A program made the translations under genes and the position numbers. From Candidatus Skiveiella danica (GTDB taxonomy: Bacteria; Pseudomonadota; Gammaproteobacteria; Burkholderiales; Burkholderiaceae_C): a stretch of 64,000 nt of DNA. Each line of letters opens with the position of its first letter. The stretch's first letter is position 1. Under the pieces are notes generated by a model. The model saw only the letters and a list, made by a program, of their open reading frames with translations, was not told the DNA's origin and searched no databases. Positions 8,236 through 17,595 of the stretch are shown here, one piece after another. Location of the stretch: NCBI GenBank assembly GCA_016721925.1, contig JADKHE010000005.1, positions 189,828 to 253,827 on the forward strand, in the 5' to 3' direction.

Positions 8236-10659
8236 ATGCGCAAGACCCTGAAATGGATGGTGCTTGGTCTGCTGGCACTCGTCATCATGGCTGCCGTGGG
8301 CGGCTATCTGATGGTGCGATCGGCCGGGCACCCGAAGATTGACGGCGACCTGAAGCTGACCGGGCTCTCCGCGCCGGTCAAAGTGGTCCGCGACGAGCTG
8401 GGCGTGCCCTACATCACGGCCGCCAACACGCCGGACCTGCTGAAGGCCCAGGGCTTCGTCACCGCACAGGACCGGCTCCTGCAGATGGAACTGTTCCGGG
8501 CCACCTGGCGCGGCGAACTGGCCGCCACCTTCGGCCCCGATGCGCTGCCCAGCGACATCCGCATGCGCGTGCTGGGCATGCGCCGCAACGGCGACCGCCA
8601 CGCGCTCAAGCTGGATGCGGCCTCGCGCGCCTACCTTCAGAGTTACGCGGATGGGGTGAATGCCTATGTCCAGGATCACCCCGGGGACCATCCGATCGAA
8701 CTGAAAGCAGCCGGCCTGAAGCCCAGTGCCTGGAGCGTGGCCGACCTGGTGACGCTGGTGCATTTCATCCACTACACCCATTCAACCAATTTCAAGGCCG
8801 AGATCGTGGGGCAGAAGCTGATCGACAAGCTCGGGCTGGCGCAAGCCAGGGAAATCATGCCGCTGACCGTGAATCCCGATTGGGGCGCCAGGCCGGCGCC
8901 GGCGGGCGCCACGGCCAAGGCGGGTGGCGATGGCCTGCGACTGGGGGTGGACTGGGCGCACCTGTCGGTGGCCCCCGAAACGCTGAACCACCAGGGCCTG
9001 GGCTCCAACAACTGGGCCATCGGACCGAGCCGCTCGGCGTCGGGCAAGGCGATGGTCGTCAACGATCCGCACCTGGACAGCCGCATCCTGCCGGGCTACT
9101 GGTACCCGGTGGGCCTGTTCACGCCCGAGATCCAGGCCATCGGGGCGGCGCTGCCCGGCATGCCCGGCATCCTGGTGGGCCGCACCAAACACGTCGCCTT
9201 CGGTGTGACCAACGCCTATGGCGATGTGCAGGACGTCTACATCGAGACGCTGGACCCGAATGACAAGTCCCGCTACCTGCACGGCGGCAAGAGCACGGCC
9301 TTCACGGTGGTGGAGGAGACGATCCGCATCAAGGACAAGGCCGCGCCCGGCGGCCTGCGCGAGCAGCCGCTGCGCATCCGCTACACCGTGCACGGCCCGG
9401 TGATCAGCGACCACCCGGGCCTGGGCACCGGCGGCGACAAGATTCTGGCCCTGCGCTCCACCGACGCCGAGGTGCTGGCGCCGGTGCTGGGCATCGAGGG
9501 CCTGCTGACCGCGCCGGATGCCGCCGCCTTCGACCGCGAGGTGCAGAAGATCGACCTCATGATGTTCAACTTCGTGTTCGGCGATGACAAGGGCTCGATC
9601 GGCCACCGCGCCAGCGGCGCGGTGCCGGTGCGCGCCGGCGCCGATGGCAGCCTGCCCCGCGTGGCACCGGCCGATGGCAGCGACGACTGGACCGGCTACA
9701 TCCCCAAGGACCGCATGCCCGGCATGATCGATCCGCCGCGCGCCTGGGTCGGCACCGCCAACAACGACACCACCCCCGAGGGCTACCCTTGGTACTACAC
9801 CAACTATGTGGCGCCGGACTACCGCTACCGCCGCATCGGCCAGGTGCTGGGCAGTGCGAAGCAGATGACGGTGGACGACCAGTGGAAACTCATGATGGAC
9901 GACCGCAACCTGCAGAGCGACCGCCTGCGCACCACCATCGTGGCCGCGCTGAAGGACGACCCCGCCCAGCGCGACCTGGCGGCCCTGCTGGAGAAGTGGG
10001 ACGGCGTGGACCGCGCCGACCAGGCGGCGCCGCTGGTCTACCAGGCGATGTACCGGGAAATTGCACTCGGCACCTTCACGAACAAGCTGGGCGAGGACGC
10101 TGCCAAGGACATGCTGTCGACCTGGTATTTCTGGCAACAACGCTTCGACGCGCTGGTGGCCACGCCGGATTCGCCGTGGTTCGACAATCCCGAGACCAAG
10201 GACAAGCGTGAGAACCTGGCCGACGTGATCCGCGCCGCCGCGCCGCGCGCGCGCGCGAGCATCGAGGCCCTGCAGGGCAAGGACCTTGCGGCCTGGGCCT
10301 GGGGCAAGGCGCACACGCTGAGCTTTGTCAGTCCCCTGCGGCGCAGTGGCGCAGGGCAGGAGCTGGCGGGCGGTTTCACCGTGCAGCGCCCGGGCAGCGG
10401 CGAGACGCTGAACCGCGGCGTGTACGACTTCCAGAAGCCGTTTGCCGTCAATTTCTTCCCGTCGATGCGGGTGGTGGTCGATTTTGCCGATCCGGACAAG
10501 ATCAATGCCGTGGTGGCCGGCGGCGTGAGCGAGCGCCATTTCCAGCCGCACCAGAACGATCAGGCGCGCATCCTGGTCGCGGGCGAACGCCGTTCGTGGT
10601 GGTTCAATCCGAAGCAGGTCGAGGCCCATGCAAAGTCGCGCGCCACGCTGTCGCCCTGA
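8236..10659 (+). CDS. penicillin acylase family protein (Ntn amidohydrolase precursor)
   Basis: 807 residues. An N-terminal signal/membrane segment (MRKTLKWMVLGLLALVIMAA) directs it to the periplasm. The proenzyme layout of penicillin G acylase/AHL acylase relatives is clear: an alpha chain, then the autoprocessing site at Gly256-Ser257 in HQGLGSNNWAIGP, where Ser257 would become the N-terminal nucleophile of the beta chain. The oxyanion Asn and the WVGTANNDT motif follow. It hydrolyses amide bonds of an acylated substrate; quorum-quenching AHL acylase or another amidase is possible. Preceded by AACAGGAG as ribosome binding site. Confidence 0.88.
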   Translation: MRKTLKWMVLGLLALVIMAAVGGYLMVRSAGHPKIDGDLKLTGLSAPVKVVRDELGVPYITAANTPDLLKAQGFVTAQDRLLQMELFRATWRGELAATFGPDALPSDIRMRVLGMRRNGDRHALKLDAASRAYLQSYADGVNAYVQDHPGDHPIELKAAGLKPSAWSVADLVTLVHFIHYTHSTNFKAEIVGQKLIDKLGLAQAREIMPLTVNPDWGARPAPAGATAKAGGDGLRLGVDWAHLSVAPETLNHQGLGSNNWAIGPSRSASGKAMVVNDPHLDSRILPGYWYPVGLFTPEIQAIGAALPGMPGILVGRTKHVAFGVTNAYGDVQDVYIETLDPNDKSRYLHGGKSTAFTVVEETIRIKDKAAPGGLREQPLRIRYTVHGPVISDHPGLGTGGDKILALRSTDAEVLAPVLGIEGLLTAPDAAAFDREVQKIDLMMFNFVFGDDKGSIGHRASGAVPVRAGADGSLPRVAPADGSDDWTGYIPKDRMPGMIDPPRAWVGTANNDTTPEGYPWYYTNYVAPDYRYRRIGQVLGSAKQMTVDDQWKLMMDDRNLQSDRLRTTIVAALKDDPAQRDLAALLEKWDGVDRADQAAPLVYQAMYREIALGTFTNKLGEDAAKDMLSTWYFWQQRFDALVATPDSPWFDNPETKDKRENLADVIRAAAPRARASIEALQGKDLAAWAWGKAHTLSFVSPLRRSGAGQELAGGFTVQRPGSGETLNRGVYDFQKPFAVNFFPSMRVVVDFADPDKINAVVAGGVSERHFQPHQNDQARILVAGERRSWWFNPKQVEAHAKSRATLSP

Positions 10660-10698
10660 CCCGGCTGCCTGAGGCGGTCAAGCCCGGTTCGCATCGTC

Positions 10699-11598
10699 AT
10701 GCCGGTCCTCCGAACGCCCGCCTTTCTGCCGCTGCTGGCATCCACGCTGGGGCTTTTCCGGCACCCGCGCCGGGGCCTGGATGATCCGGCCCAGCTGCCG
10801 CGCATTGAACGCGCGCTGGCGGGTGCCACGCTGGATCCGGCCTGGCTTGCGGCCTATCGCGGCAGCGTCGGGCTGTCCGATGGAGCTCGTCTGCCGCCGC
10901 TGGCGCTGCAACTGGCGGCGGCGCCCTTGCACATGGCCATCCTCGGCGACGCGCAGTTCCCGTTTCGCGCGCTGGGGCTGGTGCACCTGTCGCAGCGCGT
11001 GATCCAGACCCGGGCCATGGCGCCGCATGCCCCTTTTGATCTGCGGGCCTGCAGCGCGGATGCGCGCTGGGAAAAGCGCGGCATGAGTTTCGGCCTGGTG
11101 ACCGAGGCGTGGTGCGAGGGCGAATGTGTCTGGCGCGGCGAGACGCGGGCGCTGGCGCCCGGCAAGTCGCTGGCGCCGGCTCCAGCGGCCGCGGCCGGCG
11201 CCACGGATGATCGGGGCGCAGCAATGCCGGCGTGTGACGAAGTCCTTCACGTGCCCGAAGCCACGGGGCGCCGTTACGCGGCGATTGCCGGTGACCTGAA
11301 CCCGATCCACCAGCATGCGCTGCTGGCGCGCCTGTTCGGGTTCCGGCGAGCCATCGTGCATGGCACCTGGACGCTGGCCCGCGCGCTGGCCCTGGCGGAA
11401 CTGCCGGGTCGCCCCGCGTTCACGCTGGAGGCGCACTTCCGCCGACCGGTGGAACTGCCGTCGGACATCCGCGTGCGGGCCTGGAGTGGGGCCGGCGCAG
11501 AAACGGGGAACCCTTCCGGCAGGCCGCGCCGGCTGATGGTGTCAGAGCCGCACACCGGCAAGACCTGCATCGACATCCTGCTGGCCGAGTCGGCTTGA
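10699..11598 (+). CDS. MaoC-like acyl dehydratase
   Basis: 299 residues. The C-terminal half has the hotdog-fold hydratase-2 signature YAAIAGDLNPIHQHALLARLFGFRRAIVHG with the Asp-His catalytic pair, and the N-terminal half looks like a second, degenerate hotdog domain. Expected role: (R)-specific hydration/dehydration of a 2-enoyl thioester in lipid or polyketide-like metabolism. It follows the acylase gene by 39 bases and may be co-transcribed. An internal Ala-rich linker (APAPAAAAGA) separates the two halves. Confidence 0.75.
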   Translation: MPVLRTPAFLPLLASTLGLFRHPRRGLDDPAQLPRIERALAGATLDPAWLAAYRGSVGLSDGARLPPLALQLAAAPLHMAILGDAQFPFRALGLVHLSQRVIQTRAMAPHAPFDLRACSADARWEKRGMSFGLVTEAWCEGECVWRGETRALAPGKSLAPAPAAAAGATDDRGAAMPACDEVLHVPEATGRRYAAIAGDLNPIHQHALLARLFGFRRAIVHGTWTLARALALAELPGRPAFTLEAHFRRPVELPSDIRVRAWSGAGAETGNPSGRPRRLMVSEPHTGKTCIDILLAESA

Positions 11599-11694
11599 GG
11601 CCCGGTCCGGGCCGCGGCGACGTCAGGAGGTCAGCTTGCCGGCCAGGCGGTCAAGCGGACGTCCGCCAGTCGTTTCCGGTTTCACCTCGCGGAT

Positions 11695-12732
11695 TCATGG
11701 GCCCGGTCGGACCGGACCCATGGGCATGGAAAACTGCTGGCTGAAGACGGTTTGCCCTGCGTTGGTGACCTGGTACTCCGCGAGATAGGTCCCGGCGGGC
11801 CAGCTGGCGCCGGGCCGCTTGCGCCCGATCAGGGTCAGAGTCTGGGCCTGGCCACGTTCCAGGGCCGTCAAGCGCTTCTCGGCGATGACAGTGCCGTCCG
11901 GCGCGCGCAGCACGATGCGGGCGGTGTCGCCTGCTTCCAGGCCGATCATCCGAACATAGGCGATCAGCGCCGGGCTCTGGGACGTCGGCGTGGCCTCGCC
12001 CGGTTGCTGGTTCTCGACTTCGGCCATCGACAACACCCGCTCGCTGAAGCCGTGGTTCAGCATCACCCGGCGGCGATAGACCAGCGCGGCGGCTGCGGTG
12101 TCGTCCCACAGCGTGGCGTCCGAGCTGCAGGCACCGGCGGACGGTGAGGGCGCAAACGGATCGACCGCCTTGCCGTTGTGGCGCACCGTCAGGTGCAGGT
12201 GCGGAAACTCGGTCAGGCCCGACAGGCCGACCCGGCCGAGCCGCTCGCCAGCGCGCACCGTCTGGCCACGGCGGACCGCGACGCTGCCTTGCGCGAGATG
12301 GCAGTACTGCGTCTCCCAGCCGTCGGCATGGCGCAGCACCAGGCCGTTGCCGCACTCCCGGTCCTTGACGGCTTCCTTGCCGGTTTCGCGGATCGACACG
12401 TCCTTCATGCCGTCGCGCACCCCGGCGACCACGCCGTCGGCGGCCGCCAGCACGGCCACACCGGCGCGCACCGCGGCCATCGACGGCACGCGGAAGTCGG
12501 TGCCGTCGTGCCCGTCGTAGCTGCGGGCGCCGCAGGCGTAGTCGCGCCAGGTGGACGACGGATCGTGGTCCACATAGTTCTGCACGAAACAGGTGTTGCC
12601 GGGCTGGCAGTCGATTGGCAGGGCCAGGCGCGGCGGCGTCTGGCTGCGCGCGCCGGCGGCTGCGAGCAGCAGGGCCAGCATCACCCCGGCGCCCAAGACG
12701 ACTGCGTTTCGGATCAATGGCCGTGTTTTCAT
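11695..12732 (-). CDS. M23-family metallopeptidase (periplasmic peptidoglycan endopeptidase-like)
   Basis: 345 residues with an N-terminal signal peptide (VVLGAGVMLALLLAAAGARSQT). LytM/M23 signatures are in order: HDGTDFR (H-x3-D zinc ligands), the GNGLVLRHADGWETQYCHL core, and TEFPHLHLTV (HxH). A C-terminal beta-rich domain of about 130 residues follows. Predicted to cleave peptidoglycan cross-bridges in the periplasm. All zinc ligands appear present, so it is probably catalytic rather than an EnvC-like activator. A copy of the dispersed repeat lies just upstream of the start (12745-12789). Confidence 0.85.
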   Translation of the reverse strand: MKTRPLIRNAVVLGAGVMLALLLAAAGARSQTPPRLALPIDCQPGNTCFVQNYVDHDPSSTWRDYACGARSYDGHDGTDFRVPSMAAVRAGVAVLAAADGVVAGVRDGMKDVSIRETGKEAVKDRECGNGLVLRHADGWETQYCHLAQGSVAVRRGQTVRAGERLGRVGLSGLTEFPHLHLTVRHNGKAVDPFAPSPSAGACSSDATLWDDTAAAALVYRRRVMLNHGFSERVLSMAEVENQQPGEATPTSQSPALIAYVRMIGLEAGDTARIVLRAPDGTVIAEKRLTALERGQAQTLTLIGRKRPGASWPAGTYLAEYQVTNAGQTVFSQQFSMPMGPVRPGP

Positions 12733-12744
12733 GAAAAAAGTCGG

Positions 12745-12789
12745 CTTCCCCAGCGTCGGATGGTCACAATATGCTATGAAATCAGGACC
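12745..12789 (+). repeat. copy of the dispersed repeat in the M23-SDR intergenic region
   Basis: Begins CTTCCCCAGCGTCGGATGG and ends GCTATGAAATCAGGACC. It aligns nearly base for base with 17474-17518 (CTTCCCAGCGTCGATGGG ... GCTATTGATTCAGGAGCC). Confidence 0.6.
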
Positions 12790-12834
12790 GAATATCGGAA
12801 GGGCCTGGCCTCATTGGCGGCCCCATCCACCTCT

Positions 12835-13740
12835 TCATTCCAGATACCGCACGCCCGTCAGCTCTTGCGACACCGCCCACAGCCTGGCCGCCACCGCTTC
12901 GTCGCGCGAGCGGCGGCTGGAGCCGACCTTGCCTGGCGCCCCGCGCATCTCGCCCAGGGACTGCGGACCGCAATAGTCGCCGCCCCGGATGTCGTCGCCC
13001 AATGCGGCGTACAGGGTGGGCTGCGCGCCCCCGCTGGCGGACTGGAAAACCAGCTCGGTCAAGGGGGCGAACAGCTGCACGGCTTTGGGCAGGTGCTGGA
13101 ACAGATTGGTGGCGGAGACCCCGGGGTGCGCCGCCACCGACAGCGTGGCGCAGCCAGCCTTTGTCAGCCGGCGCTGCAACTCGTAGGCGAACATCAGGCA
13201 GGCCAGCTTGCTCTGCCCGTAGGCCAGGCGCTTGTCATATCGCCGGGTGGCATTCAGATCGTGGAAACGGATGCCGCTCCATTTGTGCGCCAGGCTGCTG
13301 AGGCTCACGATGCGCGCATTCGGGGTTTTGTTGATCAGCGGCAGCAGCAAGCCGGTCAGGGCGAAGTGGCCCAGGTAGTTGGCCGCCAGCTGGCTCTCGA
13401 AGCCGTCTTCGCTCAGCGTATAGGGCGGCATCATGATGCCGGCGTTGTTGATCAGCAGGTCCAGCGTGGCGTGGCGCTTCTTGTAGGCCGCGGCAAAGGC
13501 GCGGACCGACTTGAGACTGCCCAGGTCCAGCGTCAAGCATTCGATGCGGGCCTTGGGGTGCTGGGCCAGGATGGCCGCTCGGGCCGCGTCGGCCTTGGCG
13601 GCATTGCGGCACGCGAGCACGACGGTGCAGCCCTTGCCGGCCAGGGCCAGCGCGGTCTCGTAGCCCAGGCCGATGTTGGCGCCGGTGACCACGGCGATGC
13701 GCCCCGACTGGCTCGGGGCCTGTTTCATGGTCCAGGACAT
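12835..13740 (-). CDS. SDR family NAD(P)-dependent oxidoreductase
   Basis: 301 residues, classical short-chain dehydrogenase. Cofactor-binding TGANIGLG at residues 19-26, an Arg after the second strand (LACRN) suggesting NADP preference, NNAG at 98-101, catalytic Ser148/149 and YGQSK (Tyr174, Lys178). Closest in style to retinol dehydrogenase/WWOX-like SDRs. Substrate unknown. Transcribed leftward, next to the lipid-type acyltransferase gene on the same strand. Confidence 0.85.
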   Translation of the reverse strand: MSWTMKQAPSQSGRIAVVTGANIGLGYETALALAGKGCTVVLACRNAAKADAARAAILAQHPKARIECLTLDLGSLKSVRAFAAAYKKRHATLDLLINNAGIMMPPYTLSEDGFESQLAANYLGHFALTGLLLPLINKTPNARIVSLSSLAHKWSGIRFHDLNATRRYDKRLAYGQSKLACLMFAYELQRRLTKAGCATLSVAAHPGVSATNLFQHLPKAVQLFAPLTELVFQSASGGAQPTLYAALGDDIRGGDYCGPQSLGEMRGAPGKVGSSRRSRDEAVAARLWAVSQELTGVRYLE

Positions 13741-13806
13741 GGCGAAACCCTTGGCGGTGGAAATGCCCGACCTTATCGGATCGTGGATTCCGCCGGGCCT
13801 TGGAGG

Positions 13807-15345
13807 CTATTTCCGGGTGGCTTTGGCGGCGGGCTTGGCTGCGCGTGCGCGCGGGGCCGGCGCGGCTTTCGCGGCTGCCTTGGCGGTGGCCGGCCTTGCC
13901 TTTGCCGTCGCCTTTGGCGCTGGCGCCTTCACCGGTGCCTTTTTGGCCGGGGGTTTCGACGCAACAGCTTTCTTCGCCGGCGCCTTGGGCTTGGCGACCT
14001 TTGCCGCTGCGGCGTCCGCCGTTGCGATGGTCTTTTGCATCCTGCGGAATTCGCGGTTGAACTCCTCGGTGATGGTCTCAGGGTCAGGCACCAGGTGGGC
14101 GTCGCCAATGACGGTCAGCCCGGCCATGCCCTTGTAGCTGAAGATGCTCACCGCCATGCCGAGCTGCTTGCCCGGATGCGGCGCCCAGGCCAGCATGCGC
14201 TCGATCGGGGCGCCGGCCAGGTACAGCTCTTCGCGCGGGCCGGTGACGTTGGTCATCACCAGGCTGGCCTTGCGCCCGAACAGGTCGTTGGAGAAATCCT
14301 CCAGCACCTTGGGCAGGCGCCCCATCAGGTCGAGCAGGGCGCGGGTGGCCAGGGGTTCCGGTGAATGCTTGAGCGCGTCCATGCGGGCCTTGGTCAGCGC
14401 CAGCCGGTGGTCCGCGCGGGCCTTGGTCACGGCCAGGTCGAGCACGACCAGACCGAATTCGTTGCCCAGCTGGCCCATGCGCTCGGGCGGTCGCAGGTCG
14501 ACCGGCACCATCGCGCGCAGGGTGGTGTTGTTGACGTCCACGCCACGCCCTTTGAGGTAGGTGCGCAGGGCGCCGGTCATCGCGGCGACCAGCACGTCGT
14601 TGACCTTGGCGCCGTGGCGCAGACCGATCGCCTTGATGTCGGCAATCGGGAAAGGCTCGGACCAGGCGACGCGCTTGGCCGGAGCGAACTCGCCTTTCAG
14701 CGGCGAGGGCGGGTCGTCCTTGCGCAGCAGTTCGCCCACCAGCATGCCGGCGCCGGCGCCCAGCGCCAGTGCGCCCCGGGCGGCGCCGGTGACGGCATTG
14801 ATGGCGGGCGCCAGCAGGCCCTTGTCCACCTGTTTGATGCTCTTGCCCCGGGCGCGGGGTGCCTGCAGGGGCGGCGCGCCAGGCGCCGGGTCGTACAGCT
14901 TCTGGAGCAGGATCATCATGGCGGTGCCGTCGGCGATACAGTGGTGGCATCGCATGATCAGCGCGCTGCCGCCTTCGACATCGTCGACGACCCAGGTCTG
15001 CCACAGCGGAATGGAATGGTCGAGCGGGGCGCTGGCGATGTCGTTGACCAGAGCGACCAGCGCCGCCTGGTTGTGCGGTGCCGGCAGGCCGACGTGGTGC
15101 AGGTGCTGGTTGATGTCGAAATTCGGCATGTCCTGCCAGTGCGGCGTGGGCAGCGGGAACCCGGTTTCGACCACGCGCTGGCGGAAGCGTTCGAAGGTGA
15201 CCAGCCGTTCGCTATAGACCTGACGCACCCGGTCGAAATCAAGCGGCTCCTTGGTCAGGGTCACGCCCATCACGACCGCGAGGTTCGAAGGGCCGTCGTT
15301 GTGGAACCAGGACGCATCGGCGGCGGACATGGGGTAGGTTTTCAT
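13807..15345 (-). CDS. wax ester synthase/diacylglycerol acyltransferase (WS/DGAT) with a Lys/Ala/Pro-rich tail
   Basis: 512 residues from the ATG at 15345, where the family usually begins (MKTYPMSAADASWF). The acyltransferase motif HHCIADG at residues 134-140 is the catalytic HHxxxDG; the C-terminal DUF1298-type domain includes MVPVDLRPPE and VTNVTGPREELYLAG. It would transfer acyl-CoA to alcohols or diacylglycerol, making storage neutral lipid. Oddity: the last ~75 residues are a histone H1-like run of Ala, Lys and Pro (AKKAVASKPPAKKAPVK...), absent from classic members. Confidence 0.88.
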   Translation of the reverse strand: MKTYPMSAADASWFHNDGPSNLAVVMGVTLTKEPLDFDRVRQVYSERLVTFERFRQRVVETGFPLPTPHWQDMPNFDINQHLHHVGLPAPHNQAALVALVNDIASAPLDHSIPLWQTWVVDDVEGGSALIMRCHHCIADGTAMMILLQKLYDPAPGAPPLQAPRARGKSIKQVDKGLLAPAINAVTGAARGALALGAGAGMLVGELLRKDDPPSPLKGEFAPAKRVAWSEPFPIADIKAIGLRHGAKVNDVLVAAMTGALRTYLKGRGVDVNNTTLRAMVPVDLRPPERMGQLGNEFGLVVLDLAVTKARADHRLALTKARMDALKHSPEPLATRALLDLMGRLPKVLEDFSNDLFGRKASLVMTNVTGPREELYLAGAPIERMLAWAPHPGKQLGMAVSIFSYKGMAGLTVIGDAHLVPDPETITEEFNREFRRMQKTIATADAAAAKVAKPKAPAKKAVASKPPAKKAPVKAPAPKATAKARPATAKAAAKAAPAPRARAAKPAAKATRK

Positions 15346-15542
15346 GATGTGTCTCTCTCGATCCCGCCATGCCATGCAGCCGGGCAGGGCGGGCCGCCAC
15401 CGGGCTGGAGTGTGTTTCGTACATGCTAGATCGTGCGTCAGGTGATGCATTGACCGGCATCAAGGTCTCTGAGGAGACCGGCGCTGGCGGGCGCAATCGC
15501 ATACATTCGCGGCTGGCCGGCATCGGCCGCGCTTTTGTTGCC

Positions 15543-16421
15543 ATGCCCTTGAATTCGTCACGCGACATGAACCCTGCTGAAACGATATCCATCACCGCGG
15601 CCGACGGGCACCGCTTCGACGCGGGCCTTTTCCGGGCGGCCAGCGCTGCGGCGCCGGTTTTGATCTTCCTGTCGGCGCTGGGCACGCCGAGCCGGGTGTA
15701 CCGGGGCTTTGCGGCGGCGATGGCGGGGCAGGGCGTTCACGTCTGCACGCCGGACTGGCGCGGACTGGCGAGCAGCTCGGTGCGGGCGTCGCGCCGCCAC
15801 GACCATGGTTACCGCGCGCTCGTCGAGATCGATGCGCCGGCCCTCATCGAAACGCTGACCGAACGGTTACCCGGCTCACCCGTGTGGATCGGCGGGCACA
15901 GCCTGGGCGGGCAGTTGAGCACGCTGATGGCCGCCCGTCAGCCGGATCGGGTGCATGGCCTGCTGCCGATTGCCAGCGGAAGCGTGGCGTTGTCGTGCTA
16001 CCCGCCCCGGCTTCAGCGCGGCATCCGGATGCTGGGCCTGTTGTCCCGTATCAGCGGTGCCATGGTTGGCCACTTCCCCGGTCAGCGCATCGGCTTCGGC
16101 GGTCGCGAAGCGCGTGGCGTCATGAAGGACTGGGTGCATGTGGCCCATACCGGGCGCTATGAGCCGGTGGGCACGGCTTTCAACTACGAGCGCGCGCTGG
16201 CGAAGCTGGCGATGCCGGTGCTGGCGCTGAACTTCCAGGGCGACACCTGGGCGCCTGAGGCGGCCGCCAGTTACTTGCTTGGCAAACTGCCACAGTGCCA
16301 GCGCGAGCAGTGGACTTGGGGCGATGCCGATACCGGTGGTCAGCACCTGGACCATTTTTCCTGGACCAAACACCCGCAGCTTCTGGCGCCTCGAATCGCT
16401 GCCTGGCTGCAGGCTCACTGA
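15543..16421 (+). CDS. alpha/beta hydrolase family protein
   Basis: 292 residues from the ATG at 15543; 15567 is an equally plausible start, and the divergent region to the WS/DGAT gene holds no strong ribosome site. The nucleophile elbow GGHSLGG puts the catalytic Ser at residue 120; a C-terminal DHFSW could hold the His, and LNFQGDTWAP the acid. Related to predicted esterase/YbfF-like serum-response hydrolases. Divergent from the WS/DGAT gene, so a lipase or esterase role in the same lipid context is a reasonable inference only. Confidence 0.75.
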   Translation: MPLNSSRDMNPAETISITAADGHRFDAGLFRAASAAAPVLIFLSALGTPSRVYRGFAAAMAGQGVHVCTPDWRGLASSSVRASRRHDHGYRALVEIDAPALIETLTERLPGSPVWIGGHSLGGQLSTLMAARQPDRVHGLLPIASGSVALSCYPPRLQRGIRMLGLLSRISGAMVGHFPGQRIGFGGREARGVMKDWVHVAHTGRYEPVGTAFNYERALAKLAMPVLALNFQGDTWAPEAAASYLLGKLPQCQREQWTWGDADTGGQHLDHFSWTKHPQLLAPRIAAWLQAH

Positions 16422-16469
16422 TTCTTCGACCAACCACAACCCCACCCATCCCGAAAGGACCGCTCCGCC

Positions 16470-17447
16470 ATGAAGACCAAGATCACCGAGATGTTCGGCA
16501 TCCAGCATCCCATCATCCAGGGCGGCATGCACTTTGTCGGCTTCGCCGAACTCGCCGCTGCCGTGTCGAATGCCGGCGGCCTGGGTCTGATCACCGGCCT
16601 CACGCAGCGCACGCCGGAATTGCTGGCCAACGAGATCCGCCGCTGCCGCGAGATGACCGACAAGCCCTTCGGCGTGAACCTGACCTTCCTGCCCACGGTC
16701 AGCTCGCCCGACTACCCCGGCTACATCAAGGCCATCATCGACGGCGGCGTGAAGGCCGTGGAGACGGCCGGCAACAACCCGCAGAAGTGGATGCCGATGC
16801 TGCACGAGGCCGGCATCAAGGTGATCCACAAGTGCACCTCGGTGCGCCACGCGCTCAAGGCCGAGGCGATCGGCTGCGACGCGGTCAGCGTGGACGGCTT
16901 CGAGTGCGGCGGCCACCCGGGCGAGGACGACGTGCCCAACTTCATCCTGCTGCCGCGCGCCGCCGAATCGCTGAAGATCCCGTTCGTCGCCTCCGGCGGC
17001 ATGGCCGACGGCCGCAGCCTGGTGGCCGCGCTGGCGCTGGGCGCCGAAGGCATGAACATGGGCACGCGCTTCATCGCCACGAAGGAGGCGCCGGTGCACG
17101 AGAACGTCAAGCTGGCCATCGTCGCGGCCAGCGAGCTGGACACCCGCCTGGTGATGCGCCCGCTGCGCAACACCGAGCGCGTGCTGCGCAACGTCGCGGT
17201 CGACCGCCTGCTGGCCAAGGAACAGACGCTGGGCGCCAACCTCAAGTTCGAGGACATCATCGAAGAGGTGGCCGGCGTCTACCCCAAGATCATGATCGAC
17301 GGCACGATGGAAGCCGGCGCCTGGTCGTGCGGCATGGTGGCCGGGCTGATCCACGACATCCCGAGCGTCAAGGAACTGATCGACCGCATCATGCTGGAGG
17401 CCGACGGCATCATCCGCCAGCGTCTGGCCGGCATGGCGGGTGTTTGA
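16470..17447 (+). CDS. nitronate monooxygenase (2-nitropropane dioxygenase family)
   Basis: 325 residues. FMN-dependent TIM barrel of the NMO/2-NPD family: HPIIQGGMHFVG at the N-terminus, AGNNPQKW, HKCTSVRHALKAE, GFECGGHPGEDD and the phosphate-binding ASGGMADGRSLVAAL. Oxidises alkyl nitronates such as propionate-3-nitronate in the cytoplasm, or acts as an FMN reductase-like relative. Full length, with AAAGGA ahead of the start. Located between an alpha/beta hydrolase and an MFS gene. Confidence 0.87.
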   Translation: MKTKITEMFGIQHPIIQGGMHFVGFAELAAAVSNAGGLGLITGLTQRTPELLANEIRRCREMTDKPFGVNLTFLPTVSSPDYPGYIKAIIDGGVKAVETAGNNPQKWMPMLHEAGIKVIHKCTSVRHALKAEAIGCDAVSVDGFECGGHPGEDDVPNFILLPRAAESLKIPFVASGGMADGRSLVAALALGAEGMNMGTRFIATKEAPVHENVKLAIVAASELDTRLVMRPLRNTERVLRNVAVDRLLAKEQTLGANLKFEDIIEEVAGVYPKIMIDGTMEAGAWSCGMVAGLIHDIPSVKELIDRIMLEADGIIRQRLAGMAGV

Positions 17448-17473
17448 GCCGGAATTTCAAGCTTTTTCGATCG

Positions 17474-17518
17474 CTTCCCAGCGTCGATGGGTCATTGTCT
17501 GCTATTGATTCAGGAGCC
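17474..17518 (+). repeat. copy of the dispersed repeat between the NMO and MFS genes
   Basis: CTTCCCAGCGTCGATGGG at the left and GCTATTGATTCAGGAGCC at the right. Best intergenic match to the copy at 12745-12789, about 5 kb away. Confidence 0.6.
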
Positions 17519-17595
17519 TAAATGACGGCATCGCGTGCGACACCATGGACGTCAAATGCGGGCCAGGTCACCAGGAGCTTGACGGGAGCGGCACC

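Noticed and set aside
8782..10629. Long antisense open frame (615 codons) under the penicillin acylase gene
   Set aside because: High-GC shadow frame: His/Arg/Val/Gly-rich with no family signature, while the sense frame encodes a complete acylase.
12178..14364. Long open frame (728 codons) on the plus strand across the M23 and SDR genes
   Set aside because: Runs through two well supported minus-strand genes and the repeat between them; composition is typical of a GC-rich shadow.
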